Assembly: GCA_026413225.1 (NCBI GenBank)
Contig: CM048591.1
Location: 46,893,803-46,957,802 of the forward strand
Reading direction: 5' to 3'
Length of the DNA: 64,000 nt
Source: Otis tarda
Taxonomy: Eukaryota > Chordata > Aves > Otidiformes > Otididae
The position numbers were made by a program, and so were the translations under genes. Under the pieces are notes generated by a model, which did not search any database, was not told where the DNA came from, and saw only the letters and a program-made list of their open reading frames with translations. This document shows, piece by piece, positions 48,256 to 60,903 of this stretch. Numbering within the stretch: position 1 is the first letter of the stretch; each line of letters begins with the position of its first letter.

Positions 48256-48540
48256 CCATCTCTGGACAGCTACAGAGACTTGAGATGCTACAAACCCCAA
48301 TCATACCTTAACTATAGTAAGAGTAACTAATTTCACTTAACTCTTACCAGATACTGATATGGGCTCTGATGTTCGTGTTAGAAGTCAGTAATTTAATTTG
48401 TCTTCCTTTCTTTGTCTCATTTCTCTTCTACCTGATACTATTCTACTTTTAAGATGTGTTGTAAGGTTCTTAACTACAGGAATCACAGGGGAGAGTTTTG
48501 GTGTTGTACTTTAGAAGGACTCAAGTTCTTTGTTTTATAC

Positions 48541-49374
48541 CTGAGGGATGGGACGCCATTCAGAGGGACCTGGACAAGCTTGACAAGTGGTCCTGCAGCT
48601 GGATTGAGGCAACCTCTGATATCAATAGAGGCTGGCAGATGAGGAGATTGAGAATAGCCACATGGAAAAGGACTTCAGGGTACTGGTGACTGAAAAACTG
48701 GACATGAGCTGGCAATGTATGCTCACAGCCCAGAAAGCCAACAATATTGGGGGCTGCATCAAAAGGAACATGGGCAGCAGGTCAAGGGCAGTAATTCTGC
48801 CCCTCTACTCCGCTCTGGTGAGACCTCACCTGCAGTACTGCATCCAGCTCTGGAGTACTCAGCACAGGAAAGATATGGACCTGTTGGAGCGGGTTCAGAA
48901 AACGGTCACAAAAATGATCAGAGGTATGGAACACCTCTCCTGTGAGGAAAGGCTAAGAGAGTTGAGGTTGTTCAGCCTGGAGAACAAAAGGCTGTAGGGA
49001 GAAATTCTTGCAGCCTTTCACTACTCAAATTTGGTTTATAAGAAAGATGAGGACAAACTTTTTAGTAGGTCTGTTGTGATAGGATAAGGAGTACTGGTTT
49101 TAAACTAAAAGAGAGTAGACTCAGACTAGATATAAGGAAGATTTTTTTTACAGTGAGGGTGGTAAAACACTGGAACAGGTTGCCCACAGAAATGTGGGCA
49201 GGTGGTTGATGCCCCATCCCTGGAAACGTTCAAGGCCAGGTTGGATGAGGCTCTGAGCAACCTGATCTAGTTGAAGATGTCCCTGCTTCTTGCAGAGGGG
49301 GGTGGACTAGATGACCTTTAAAGGTCCCTTCTAACCCTAACTATTCTATGATTCTGTGATTCTATGATTCTGTG
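48541..49374 (+). mobile_element. CR1 LINE, 5'-truncated, with a fold-back insertion
   Basis: A sense copy from the segment after the RT catalytic box (IQRDLDKLDKW-like) through [31 protein letters not shown] and EHLSCEERLRELR-like residues to the 3'UTR and octamers. The 48580-48660 part is rearranged and frames are broken by stops. At 49181-49200 a perfect 8-bp hairpin replaces the simple GCCCAGAGAGGTGG-type sequence seen in sister copies. The tail ends at 49374 directly against a second CR1. Confidence 0.92.
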
Positions 49375-49526
49375 TAGATGCTCCATGCCTGGAAACATTC
49401 AAGGCCAGATTGGACAGGGCTCTGAGCAACTGGATCTGTTTGAAGATGTCCCTGCTCCTTTCAGGGATTTTGGAATAGATGACCTTTAAAGGGCCCTTCC
49501 AACCCAAACCATTCTATGATTCTTTG
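49375..49526 (+). mobile_element. Second CR1 3' end, head-to-tail with the preceding copy
   Basis: Begins TAGATGCTCCATGCCTGGAA, covering the last ORF2 codons, the 3'UTR and a single octamer, immediately after the tail of the first copy. This is the same arrangement as at 12215/12216. Confidence 0.92.
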
Positions 49527-50679
49527 CCTCTGTTATTTCGTAAGACATATGTTTTCAATTTGTTATCTCCCTTCTCTCTGTGCCAAAATTTATTTATGGG
49601 TGATAGTATGATATTATGGAATAACTTGATAATACAGGATAATTTTCCACTATCAGCAACTGTAATTACTTTTCCTACAACTTTTCTACAGATACTTTGT
49701 CTCTAGTGAGACTTGGACGTGTGTATGAGATTCCTACAGTTGTGCCACCATATTACAAAAAGTTTCCAGCCAGCAAAACCCTCTAAATGGAACCATAATG
49801 TTCAGTAACATTGCTGATGACCTACAAGATACTAAAAAGATTCAGTCTGGTTTGTGAATCTTTTACAGCAGTTTTGCACCAGAATAACTCCACTAAGGGA
49901 GGATAACCTGATTTTAAAATCAGCTTCTTCCCTTTTCTCCTAGCTGAGTAACATGAAAAGGTGAAAACATTGTTGGGTCTTTACAGATTGGCACTACATA
50001 AAAAAAATGCAAAACTTTATACATCAATTCTCCACCCTGAGGACAGGGAAAGAGTTTATAGGGAGGTTAGGCAAAGTAGATAATTTTTAGCTGGCAAATG
50101 GATTTACAGATCTGGATCTTTTCTTGATCTTATCTCAGTGTCAAAACAGTTCCAGCCCAGTAAAATTGTACAGGTATTAAACTAAAATAAGACTATGGCA
50201 AGTCAGCCACTTTTCCAGTCTTTGTGGCAATGAAATGTGAGTGTTCAGCAACAGACAAATTCCAGGGTTTAGTTTTTTAAAATCAATATATGAGAAAGTG
50301 CTGGCTTGTTTTATTACCACACTTTGAGGAATATTCTGCAACTTTATGGGTCACCATCAATTGTTTAATCTGAGATGGGAAACTAGTGAGGGGAAAATAG
50401 ATGGTGATCTTGCCAAAAACAAAAATAAAAACCTGAAGTATGGTCTCAAGCATGGTAAGCAGACCATGAAGCCAACATGTAAGGGTACAAAACCTAAGTT
50501 CACTAGCTTCTGGTGTTTCATTTAAGGAAAAAGGAACAGAATTGTATGAGACAGGACTTTATTTGGTTTCACAGGCATTGGCAGCCTATTTGACATTAAC
50601 AATTCTGTCCACAGTTAATGCAAATTTTCAGAATTTTTATTCAATAGGTGTACATAAATTTGTGTTTACCACATATGTT

Positions 50680-50702
50680 AGAGAGTCATATAATGACTCT
50701 CT
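50680..50702. repeat. Perfect 10-bp hairpin with a 3-nt loop
   Basis: AGAGAGTCAT (50680-50689) and ATGACTCTCT (50693-50702) flank ATA. Confidence 0.88.
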
Positions 50703-51549
50703 GGCCTTTTGGCAATAGAAGCATATATTCATACTTTCATTTCTGACAAATTTTGTTTCATGCATTGAACTCCACATTTCAATTGAATAAGTTGTAGATG
50801 TTACTTTTAGTTCTATAAACTCTTCCCTCTAACACATACTTAATGGCATTAAAAGGCTTGAAGGCAGTTAAATACCCTTTTTTTCCAAAGAAAAGAAATC
50901 AATAAATGCTCAAAAGTGGTGGTGCAGCCCCTGATAACAGTATCCCCAAAAAAAAAGAGTAAAAAAGACCTCCTTCCTAAGGGGGATGTAGTTCACAGAA
51001 AAAAAAAAAAGTCAAGAACTGATTAAAGGTCATCTGAGAGGAGAACACAGGACTGAGCAATTTATCAAAGGCTGCCTTTTTCATATAACCTAAGCTTCCA
51101 AATAGGAAATTAGAAAGTGCAGTGTAAAAGAAATTGTGGCTTTGTGTTATTAAGGGGAAAGCATAGCAGGACCTTTTATTCAGAAACTGACTGCAACCAA
51201 TGCATGAATAACAACTGTCAAACTTACACTCCTGTGACCGGTGATTCAGCTGAGGACTTTGATCTACTTATATGTCTTTTCCAAATGGCAAGACTTTTAT
51301 CTTAGATGATGGTCTATAGTTAAAGACGGAATTATTGATGTATTACGTAGTGCATCTTTCCTGAGCTGGAGCTACAAGGAGGATCTTGTCAGATAGTATT
51401 GTATGTGAACCTATTTAATGACTTACATTTCTTTGAATGAAGGATTATGGGAGGAATTTCCTTTTCACTTGAAATACTCTTTATTAAGGGACAAAGTTAT
51501 CAGGCATTTGGGAACTCATTCTGGAGCTGTGTCAGCATTGCAAAGTGCA

Positions 51550-51562
51550 TGCTGAGTCAGCA
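51550..51562. promoter_or_regulatory. Maf recognition element-like palindrome
   Basis: TGCTGAGTCAGCA is an exact match to the 13-bp T-MARE consensus bound by Maf homodimers and Maf/NF-E2-family heterodimers. A half-site, GTGTCAGCA, lies about 25 bases upstream. No promoter or gene is nearby, so function is an inference from the motif alone. Confidence 0.4.
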
Positions 51563-52251
51563 AAAACATGTGAGTTATTTCTTTTTTATTTCCTATGCAG
51601 TATCTAACTGATAGGAGTTAGAATGTACACAAAACACAATTTCATACTCAGAACACTTTCTAAGTCTTTATAACTAGTTTTCTTGCAGTATGACTCACAA
51701 CTGTTTCCATCCTGTCCTCCTCCAAAAATGTGTCAAAGAAAATAACAGTTCCATAAACATAGCCTACAAATATGTCTAAGGCACCATCCAAAATTTCAGA
51801 TTCAAAATATGCAGCATGAGATGAACCACACAAAAATGTCTCATAATCCTGTATATTCAGACCTGAACAGAGCTACTTGTCAAGTATGTGTGCCGATATT
51901 CAACCAGTTACTATCTGCTAGTGAAGTGCTCTATGTCAACTTTAACAGTTGGAAAAGTGAATGGGAACTATGTGAACAAAACCTCTGTTTGAAATACTTC
52001 TGGTTTTCTGTGTAACAACACAAATAGCAGTGTCTTCTTATGCTGGATTAAATGTTAGCATTTATCTCATGCACAGTTTTACAGTTACATTACTTATTGT
52101 TAGTAATGGAATTATAGTAGTTGTAGGATGTTATAACTAAAGATTGGACTGCATTGTATATACACACTGGGTTATAGAGAAGAGAGAAGTCCCTACATCA
52201 AGTAAATTATGATCTAAACAAGGGTCAGGAGTGCATGGAGGAGGACAAATT

Positions 52252-52279
52252 AGAAAAAAAAAAAGAAAGAAAAAAAAAA
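52252..52279. repeat. A-rich low-complexity tract
   Basis: Runs of A separated by single G or AAAG. Confidence 0.8.
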
Positions 52280-54520
52280 GTGCTTTGAAGAGACAGGTAG
52301 GACAATATTCTTGAATCCACCTACCTCTTTAAAAGCATACATGCTCTTCAGAAACATAGTGTAAAAGCCTCTGGATTTAGAATGACCTGTAACTTCCTGT
52401 CTTTATCTCTAGTTCTCAGAGCCTTCTAGCTGTTCTTTCTTTCTGAAGAAATATGAAGTGATACTCATATCTACTAACTAACTCTGAAAATAATTCCGAG
52501 ATTTTGGGCAGTACTAAATAGGACAACTCACCACCAGAGTTTACATTGCCTTAATGATTATGTTTTGTCTCTAGTTCTAATCTATTTTAGCATAGGTTAT
52601 GTGATTCATTATTCAGATTTTGCAGAAGATTATTTGGTGATGAGCACAACATAAAGGAGACATTTAGAGTGCTAAAATGTTACTCTAAAGGCAGATTAGA
52701 CACAGCCAAGATAAAATTCCTCTCTGTACAGAGGAACCACAGCATGTGATTAGGTCAACACATAAAGAGCTCCTGGCATTCTATCACTGCTCTGGAGCAG
52801 CGACTGAGAACACGGCCAGCATAATCCCTCTGCCTGAGGTCCACAGCTGCCAGCATAGGTAAGGAACATATTAAAAAGCAGCCTGAAAGCTACAAAGGCC
52901 AACTAACACCAGGGAACACCATACACGTGAACACACTCAATGCTTCTACTCTGCCTTTGCCATCTTGAGGTGCAGGATGCTGCAGTGTGGTCTGGGTTAA
53001 TGACGAGGCTCCTCCAATATTCTTTTCTACGCGTTTGTTTCTAGCAAACTTGAAAGGAAACTAGCAGATGCCTACTAGACTTTCCAGGAGATAGTATGTA
53101 ATCCCATATGCCACAAAGTGTATTTTCCTATGTGTTCTAAAACTTTCTAAAAAACGTTCAGCTGTAAGGGAGCTGGAGCTGGAGCTCACAAACTTCAAGA
53201 AATGTACTTTACAAAGTGCCTTAAACAGGTTTGTACAGCAGTCTCAAAAGTCAAGTCCTTGCTGAGTCCAAATATGCAGACTAGTTTCTTTTGCCCCGGC
53301 TTAGGTTTATTATTTAAATTACTTTGCATAGATTTGATCACTTCAGCTTTTAAAAGATCATGAGAAAGACCTGTCAGCAACATTTTGTGAAGACAAAACA
53401 GGGAAGGGAATAGCATATCACTTGCCACATGGACAGACTTAATTATATATGAAGCTATAAGATTTGGATATAGATTTAGCATGCTTGGTCCCACAGGTGA
53501 AGCTCAGCTGCCTAAGGCCAAGTCCGTGTAGATCTAGCCACTTTTCCTCTGAATACGTAATACTATAGAGTGCAAGGATCCAGATCTACTCAGCTTGGTA
53601 TAACTCCTCACATTCATCATAAAGCTTTCTATATTGCCTTATTTAGCACACTGCAGAGGTTTTATATTAAATTCTCTATGATTATCTGTAGTCATCTCAT
53701 GATTATACTAGTTTCTCTAATATAGTTTTTCCTAGAATCCCAATGATCTGATTAGATTGGGCACCCTGAATTGTTAAAAGTTTGCCAGCACCAACCTTGC
53801 TTTTTTGGCTATTTGCATTTACTTTAGCTACTTCTATATTTACAGATTTTACTTCATAAAAAGGTCTACATTACTATTATATTGACCTGCCAGACAAGAG
53901 TTTCTTCATAACTCTAGATCAGTATAATGAATCAGGTACAGTGTACAGCACAAGAAAATAAAATCTCTCTTTCAGATAAGGCAAACTTATCAATTGGGCT
54001 CAATTTCAGATTTGAGATCTAGATTTATCGTTTCTACGCTCCCAACACAGAAATTGGGTTTTGTAATGTATTTCACAGCTTTCAAGATTCAACTGTAAAA
54101 TTATTTACTCACATTCCAGCAATTCAGTAAAAATTCAGGTGTGAAATATGACCAAAATTCCAAGTGATCTAATACTCCTTTGAACACAGTACCTAAAGAT
54201 CTCTCTGAAATCCATCTGATTATTTTGACAATGAAACAAAATACCAATTTACACTGTTGATAACAGAAACCTTTGCTAAAGTAAAAAAAAGATCTTGGTA
54301 GGTCCAGAAATTATCTATAAGCATTGATAAGCAAATGAATAGAAAAATATGTTGTCCTGTGTAAAGGGATAAAAGCACACTGGTTGAATGAATGTCTTAA
54401 TCTTATTTTTGAAAGTCACTTTTCATACGTTGTGAGATAACACTCTTATTTACAGCAATTCCAGTTAGTTATCTAATATCATGACTATTCTTCAATGTTG
54501 AATTTTGTTTAACATTTCAA

Positions 54521-55026
54521 ATTACAGAATAACGGAATAATTAAATTGGAAAGGGCTTTTACAGGTCACGTGTCCCAAAACTTCTGCTTGAAGTAGCATC
54601 ACCTTCAAAGTTATATGAGGTTGCTCCTGTTAAGTTTGGAGGATCTCCTCAAGCTCTATCAGGGCAACCCAAGATAGTGCTTGAGTACCTTTATGGTGAG
54701 ATTTTTATTCCTTACTTAAGCAGAATATCTTACGTCATGCCTCTCGTCTCTAGCCTTGTGCGGGGCATCTCCGAGGAGGGGCAGGGCCCTTTTCTTCATA
54801 ACCACCTGTTGGAAAACTAAAAACAAGCTAAAATGTTTGCCTTCAACCCACTCTTCTTCAGTCTGATCACACCCAGCACCCTCAGCCTACCCTCATTTAT
54901 TATGTGCTCCAGCCCTCAAATAATTTTGCTGCCGCTATGCTGCAGTTGCTTTGGTTTGTCAAAGTCTTTCTTCTACTGCAGAACCACACTGCAATTAAGA
55001 AGCCCTCTCATAAGTGCTGAATAATG
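54521..55026 (-). mobile_element. Old antisense CR1 LINE relic
   Basis: The plus strand starts ACAGAATAACGGAATAATTAAATTGGAAAGGGCTTTTACAGGTCA in the manner of an inverted CR1 tail and 3'UTR. From 54845 it follows the inverted LFSLEK to QRRATK segment (CTCTTCTTCAGTCTGATCAC, then CTCAGCCTACCCTC, then GTGCTCCAGCCCTCAAATAA). It is much more diverged than the other copies. The middle (about 54650-54830) is poorly matched and may include other sequence. Confidence 0.7.
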
Positions 55027-55053
55027 GAGAAGCATGTATTCTTGTTGTGCTCA

Positions 55054-55158
55054 CTATAGTGTGTGTGTGTATATAGAGTATGTATATGTAGGTGTATACA
55101 TATAAATATAGACGTATAATAAATAGTATGTACATACGTATTCACACACACACCATAG
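55054..55158. repeat. Inverted TG/CA microsatellite pair
   Basis: CTATAGTGTGTGTGTGT at the left and ACACACACACCATAG at the right form inverted arms of about 15 bp with one mismatch. They are separated by roughly 70 bases of TA-rich simple sequence. Confidence 0.8.
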
Positions 55159-58100
55159 CAATGTCAGTATTCAAAGGTCAGTTTCCAGTAGTTAGTTATT
55201 CAGAGGATATCCATATTAAGATTCAAATTGTATTAATGTTGTCATCTCAAAGTATCATTGAGAAATGAAGAAAGTAAGGTTGATGATACTAGAAAGGATT
55301 AACAGATTCCTAAAGGGATTATCAAGGTCTAGAGACTGTAATACTCACTACACAGAATTTTTAGCTAAACATAAAGCACATCAAGAATTGGACTCTGCAC
55401 ACTAGTTTAAGAGAGCATTTGTATGCTTAAGGACCTGGTGGGACAGATGGATCTGTTTGCTAAAATAATATTTGCAGATGATGCAAATTATTCCAAGAGG
55501 GCCCGATTCTGAGTCCAAATATTTTTAAGACTTTCAGTTTAGGAATAAGGGGGAGAGGTCAGGCTAGGAGTAGCATCTAGAGGAACTGAATGTCTGAGAG
55601 TAACCATAGGATTCTCCTTAATTAAAGAAAGAAGACCTATTGGGTTTCTTTCCTCCCCTGATTTCAGTATTAACAGGGTCTGGCTGCCCTCTTTCTCCAT
55701 CTATGGAAAATAAAATATATTTCTAAGTTTTAAGTTCGTATTGTTATGGCATTCATTAACCTGACTGGCAGGAGACACTGATATCATATATGGCTACACT
55801 AAGGATGTACTGATTTTCCTGTCTTCTAATCTCCTCCCACCATTACTGTTATGAATTCCTGAGAATACACTGCTTCTACTGGAGTCTCGAGACAGATTAA
55901 GCACAGGGCTCAAATGAAGTATTCTGTCATGGAGTTCTCAAAGCTGTCCTAGCTCCTTAAAAGTAGACTGAAAAAGTCATGAGAAAATGGACAAGGAATC
56001 TCTGAAGCAGCCGATTTTAATACATTGCAAGGCTCTATTTCAGATCTGAAAGCTAACATGGCAAAGCAGGTTATCAACGTGATATTTTTCTCGAAACACT
56101 GTCAATACTTGATGGCATCTTCCTACGTTTCTGTGACTTTTAAGTCCCTCTAAATGGAAGTAATACATTGAAAGAAATATGGCAATGAACCTGGTGTCTC
56201 TGTGGCTGTGTGAAAGACACTCATGAGTGGTACTTAGGACATTACATAGTAATCTTAGTACAATTTCCAGTAATGAGATTTGACTACGAAACAAAAGTTT
56301 ACTGGACATCTTCTCTACCAGATCTTCTAAGGATTTCTCATAGCAATGAAGACAGGGGTAAAAGCTGGGGATACTTCTGGCTGATTTTCCACATATTGGA
56401 ATTTTGGTGAAAATTAATATTTAGGTAAAATATATTCCCTTAGAAAGAACAATGAAAGATATATTAAGATGCTGTTTCAAATTATATTACTAAAGTTGCA
56501 AAAAATGTTTCAAAACTATTTCTGTGAATTGTGAAATTTAAAATGAAGTGTCCTTATTATAACAGTATGTTTAACAAATTTATATTTTCTGCATAGCATC
56601 ATACAGCTTAAACAGAATATAGAGTTTAACTTGTGTATTTATACCATGGTCTGCAGAAAACCATTACACTTTGATGGAATTTACATTTGGGTCCAAATTC
56701 TTAATAGTAGGAGACATTAGCTACATAAACATGTCAATAAATGTATTAACTTTCCAAGTTTTCTTCAGCAACAAAGTTTTCTTGTGCATCTGTTATTTAA
56801 GAGGAGGTCTCTACTTACATACTCATGTGGGCTCTCCAGATAAAAGCTTTTAAAATGTATTTATTAATTAATAGCATTGAGGACATATTTTCATCTTTTT
56901 TTCATTATATATTTTTGCAAAACGTAGGCAAAAAAAAAAATTCTAATTGCTAGTGCGTTTTTTAGCCTTATTGCAAAAGTAAAGACTTACATTTACAAAT
57001 TATAAATTTACCTGAGGTACTTTCTCCTCCCTGCCCTTCACTCCTCGCTTCCCCCCACAGCTTCTCAAAATGGAGAACATTTGAGTGTTTTTACTGTATC
57101 CAGCCAAATTTTCCAAAGGTTTAACACCATAACAATGGACGAATTCAATAATTTTGTCAACAGTATCAATGAAAAGAAAATATGAAATATGCCTTCATTT
57201 TATGCCAACACTGTGCTCAATTTTGGCAAAGAGGTTAAAAAGCCATCCCAAAATGGGAATTGTTTTATCTAAGAGAACAGAAAAGATTTATAATTTTAAG
57301 TTACCAACAAATTGCTATCGCTAAAAGAAAGGAGAGTAAGAATTTCTGCCTCTTTACCAGTCATGTTCTGGCATTTTTTATTCACTTGTTTTAATATTCC
57401 AGATAAGACAGCAGCCTCTACAGCATACACTTTATGCAGTAATACCAGTGCTGTATCAAATGACTATAAAATTGTTTGAAGCTCCATTGACTCCTACAGA
57501 ATTGGCAGGGGTGGAAACAACTGCCCAGTCATATCAGATTAAACTAGCTTTACTAAAGCAAAAATGTCAATGACTTAAGAAAGGACAATTTGTAGTATAT
57601 TCCACTTGATTAATCTGAGAGTTGAATGAAAATTACAGACGCTACTTATCACACTGGGTTTTATTGCCACTAGAAAAAATTCCAGGCATACCAATCATAG
57701 CTAATAGATCTACTGATCTTGCTAAATTGATGAGATTAACATAATGACTAAATTTATTGCAGAATGTTGGTACAAAGAAGTTTTAAAATATCTTCAAAAA
57801 CTGTTAAATGTTAAGAGGTGACTGACAACTTTGTATTGCTGGTCCTTAGAACAATAATTTATTGTACTTATTTATTTTTATAAAGAGGCTTTAGTTCTTA
57901 ATAGAGTCTCCATATTCATTATAGATGAACACAAGAAACACTGGGAGTGAACAGCTCCTGACTATTTTTATATGCAGATTTAGAAAGAGACTTCAAGGCA
58001 TTAATTCATTTATTTCCACAATATACTGGTACGCATATCCCAAGGCTTGACAATCACAATGAGGTGGAGGACAGCATCCATCTATACCTTTATATTAATA

Positions 58101-59300
58101 TGCAAATTAAGCAATTACATTTTTTAAGACAGCAAACAATCGCAAAAATGGAAGGGAACTTAGATTCATTTATTCAGCTACACCTTTCAACATAGAATAT
58201 TTTCTGATTGTTTAGAGTACAAGTGAACTGTGGTCCTATTGAGTTCATGCAAGCTATTCGGACTGAAAAGTCATGCACACAGAAATAAACTGATTATGTG
58301 TATACTTAATCCTTCCCTACAGTGAGAAAATAAGGGAAACTTAGACATGCTTTTGTTGCTTCTCCTTGGCCCTAGCTTAAATATAATAGGCTTACAAGAA
58401 ACATAAGTAAAAAAAAAAAGCATAAGTAATTTCTAGACAACCTAAATAACATCTAACCCTGGGCTCCACTGAAGGTTAAAAAGGAGTGAACTGGGAGGCT
58501 TTGAGGGTGTTCATAAGAACACTTCTGAATTTGCAGTTCACCCTGGTGACAGAACTTGTCTCCTGGCAGGGATGTCTTCAGGTATGTCCCATCACATCAA
58601 TGACTATTCGCCTATTGGAAGTAAAGAAGGTAGTTTTCAAGATCTTCTGTTTATTATAGAGCCATTTAGTTGCTTAATTAGTTTAACAGCTTTCAAATTG
58701 CATTTTGCAACCTGACTACTTTCAGCTACTATTAAACGCCTAAATGGGACAAATAATTTAAGACAGTTTTTTCTACTGCCAGTAGAATATATCTAGTATA
58801 TAGTAGGTGTGTCATTCTAACATAATAAACATAAATGGATAAGCCTTAACCAAGTGTGATCACATAAAACCTAAAAAAAAAACTTAGAAATTTAAAAAAA
58901 AAAAATTATTTTCCATGACAAGAAAAACTAAATTATCAGAACTGAGAGTAAAGCAAAAAACCAAAAAGTAGATTATATTTGGATTAGAGTAGAAGGAGAC
59001 CATTTTTTTTTACTAGTTCAAAACACTTATTTAATCAAAAATTGCCTTTCAGATTGAAGTTATTAAGAAAAATAAATGCAGATATCTACCTATCCTACTC
59101 CTCCCAAAATTCAGCAGTGTGCCATCAGTATTGTCCAAATCAAGGCATTTGTGACAAATGGTTCTTATTATTTAGTATTATGAATAAATTCCTACAACTA
59201 GAATCTCAGAAAAACTCAAAAGAATTGGACAGCACCCAATGAAATATTAACAACTCTTTCATTGATTCTGCTTTGGATCAATTTTGCCTCTTCAGTACAT

Positions 59301-59457
59301 GATATTCATAGTGCAGATCATAAAAATGTGCCCTTATTAAAGGTTTAAATATTGAACTATCTCATATTTTAATTCCTAGAGATTCATAGTGCAGATTCGA
59401 AAATAAAAAATGTGGCCTTATTAAAGATTTTAATATTGAAGTATTTCATATTAATTC
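59301..59457. repeat. Diverged tandem duplication of about 78 bp
   Basis: Units at about 59301-59379 and 59380-59457 share ATTCATAGTGCAGAT, then AAAAATGTG(C/G)CCTTATTAAAG, then a TAATATTGAA-like end, with scattered substitutions and small indels. It is an old local duplication. Confidence 0.82.
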
Positions 59458-59727
59458 GTTAGGCAATGGTACTTTCCTTACAGAATAAAATAAATCCATA
59501 AAATAATATTTTTACATTTCCATTTAAAACGCTTTTCCTTGTATGACAGCACACTAAAGAGAAAGACACAGTTGGTGGAATTATGAAAGACAGTGTTCAA
59601 GAGCTGTATTACCTCCTTTGAGGAATGTGAAAATATATTGAGCCAAAAAAAAAACCCAAAGGAAGTCCCTTGGGGTTGCTCAGTTGCTCTAAGAAAACAG
59701 GAGAATTGTCAAATAAATATAAAATAA

Positions 59728-59786
59728 TTCATTCTATATTTCTATTAAATTCATTCTATATTTCTATTAAATTTAATTCTATTAAA
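59728..59786. repeat. 22-bp tandem repeat
   Basis: Two identical 22-bp units start TTCATTCTATATTTCTATTA (59728-59749 and 59750-59771). A shortened third unit follows. Confidence 0.88.
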
Positions 59787-59814
59787 AGGTTTTATCAAAC
59801 TTTACCAAATGGGA

Positions 59815-59843
59815 CATAACTGTGTGACTGAAACACAGTTATG
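59815..59843. repeat. Perfect 11-bp hairpin with a 7-nt loop
   Basis: CATAACTGTGT (59815-59825) and ACACAGTTATG (59833-59843) are exact reverse complements. The hairpin lies 29 bases after the 22-bp tandem repeat. Confidence 0.9.
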
Positions 59844-60903
59844 ACTCCACACAAAAGAATTTAAATTACCTCCTTCAAATTGTGATTTTGTGGAGCAGTT
59901 CTCAACCCACTTTTAGGGCTTGCCTTTTCAGAGAGGTGCATACACTAAGTGCATTTGCAAAATCTACGAACAGTGTTCACTGCCATGGATCACAGACAGT
60001 TTTGTTCCCTACCCTTTGGCTTTCAACCTATCTGGCAATTCAGTTGAATGCATAGAGGGTAAATATTAACTTTCTTTTAAAGCCAAAGAGTACTTACATT
60101 TTGCACCTGTCCAATTGTACTATCTTCTAATTCAGTTTTAATTAGCTATGCGTAATGGTCTTTAATCCTTCTGTTAATTAACTCTGTCTTTAGGTGGAAA
60201 AGGTATTTACTTTTATGAAACTGAATTGTTTTCTTAGATCTCTTTCTCCCCCACGATTTCTGTGTCCACTTTGACAGCTACAGGTGTATCTCGTATTACC
60301 GACCTTCTCACTTATCACTCCATATTGGTATGGTGTTACCTTAGTAAATAATCTTTTGTTGAGAGGAACAGATGATTGTCTTTTAGTCATCCAGAATTTT
60401 TTCTCTTACTGTAAACTACAAACTAAAACTTATTGGCTTAAATCAGTCCTTACATATTAACTTACATACTGCTGTAAAATATAGATTCATTTCATGTAGA
60501 GAGAAACTATATAAATGAAGTTATATTTAATACTCAAGCCAAAATATCCATGGTGGAATTGAGTGTTACAAAGTGGAGAAAGCCTCCCTCATCCTCTTAG
60601 AAACTTAGTTACACTATTTAATGACTGCCTTTTTTAAGTAGGAATAATTGTATCTGGTGCATCAGCAAGGGGGTAAAACCCCATGAGTACATAGGCCTTA
60701 ACTCATTATTGACTACAAGTATCAGACATGAAATGCACACTAGACTCATACAGTTCATAAAATACAACTCTTACTCCATAAAGCATAATTTCTACAATGC
60801 TACTCCAGAGTCTCCAGTACTATTATTTGTACTACTGTCTCTTGGAGCAGGGGGAAATTAAGATATAACTCTGACTTTCACTCAGCTTTGAGACACAGAT
60901 TTT

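Larger units (their letters stand above)
49527..54520. other. AT-rich non-coding stretch
   Basis: About 5 kb without recognisable gene or mobile element. It holds a hairpin at 50680-50702, a MARE-type palindrome at 51550-51562 and an A-rich tract at 52252-52279. A somewhat GC-richer patch near 52740-52870 ends in an AG/GTAAGG context, but no coding exon can be shown. Confidence 0.5.
55159..60903. other. AT-rich non-coding stretch
   Basis: About 5.7 kb without recognised gene or mobile element. It contains the tandem duplications at 59301-59457 and 59728-59786 and a hairpin at 59815-59843. Open frames are short and unrelated to known proteins. Confidence 0.5.
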
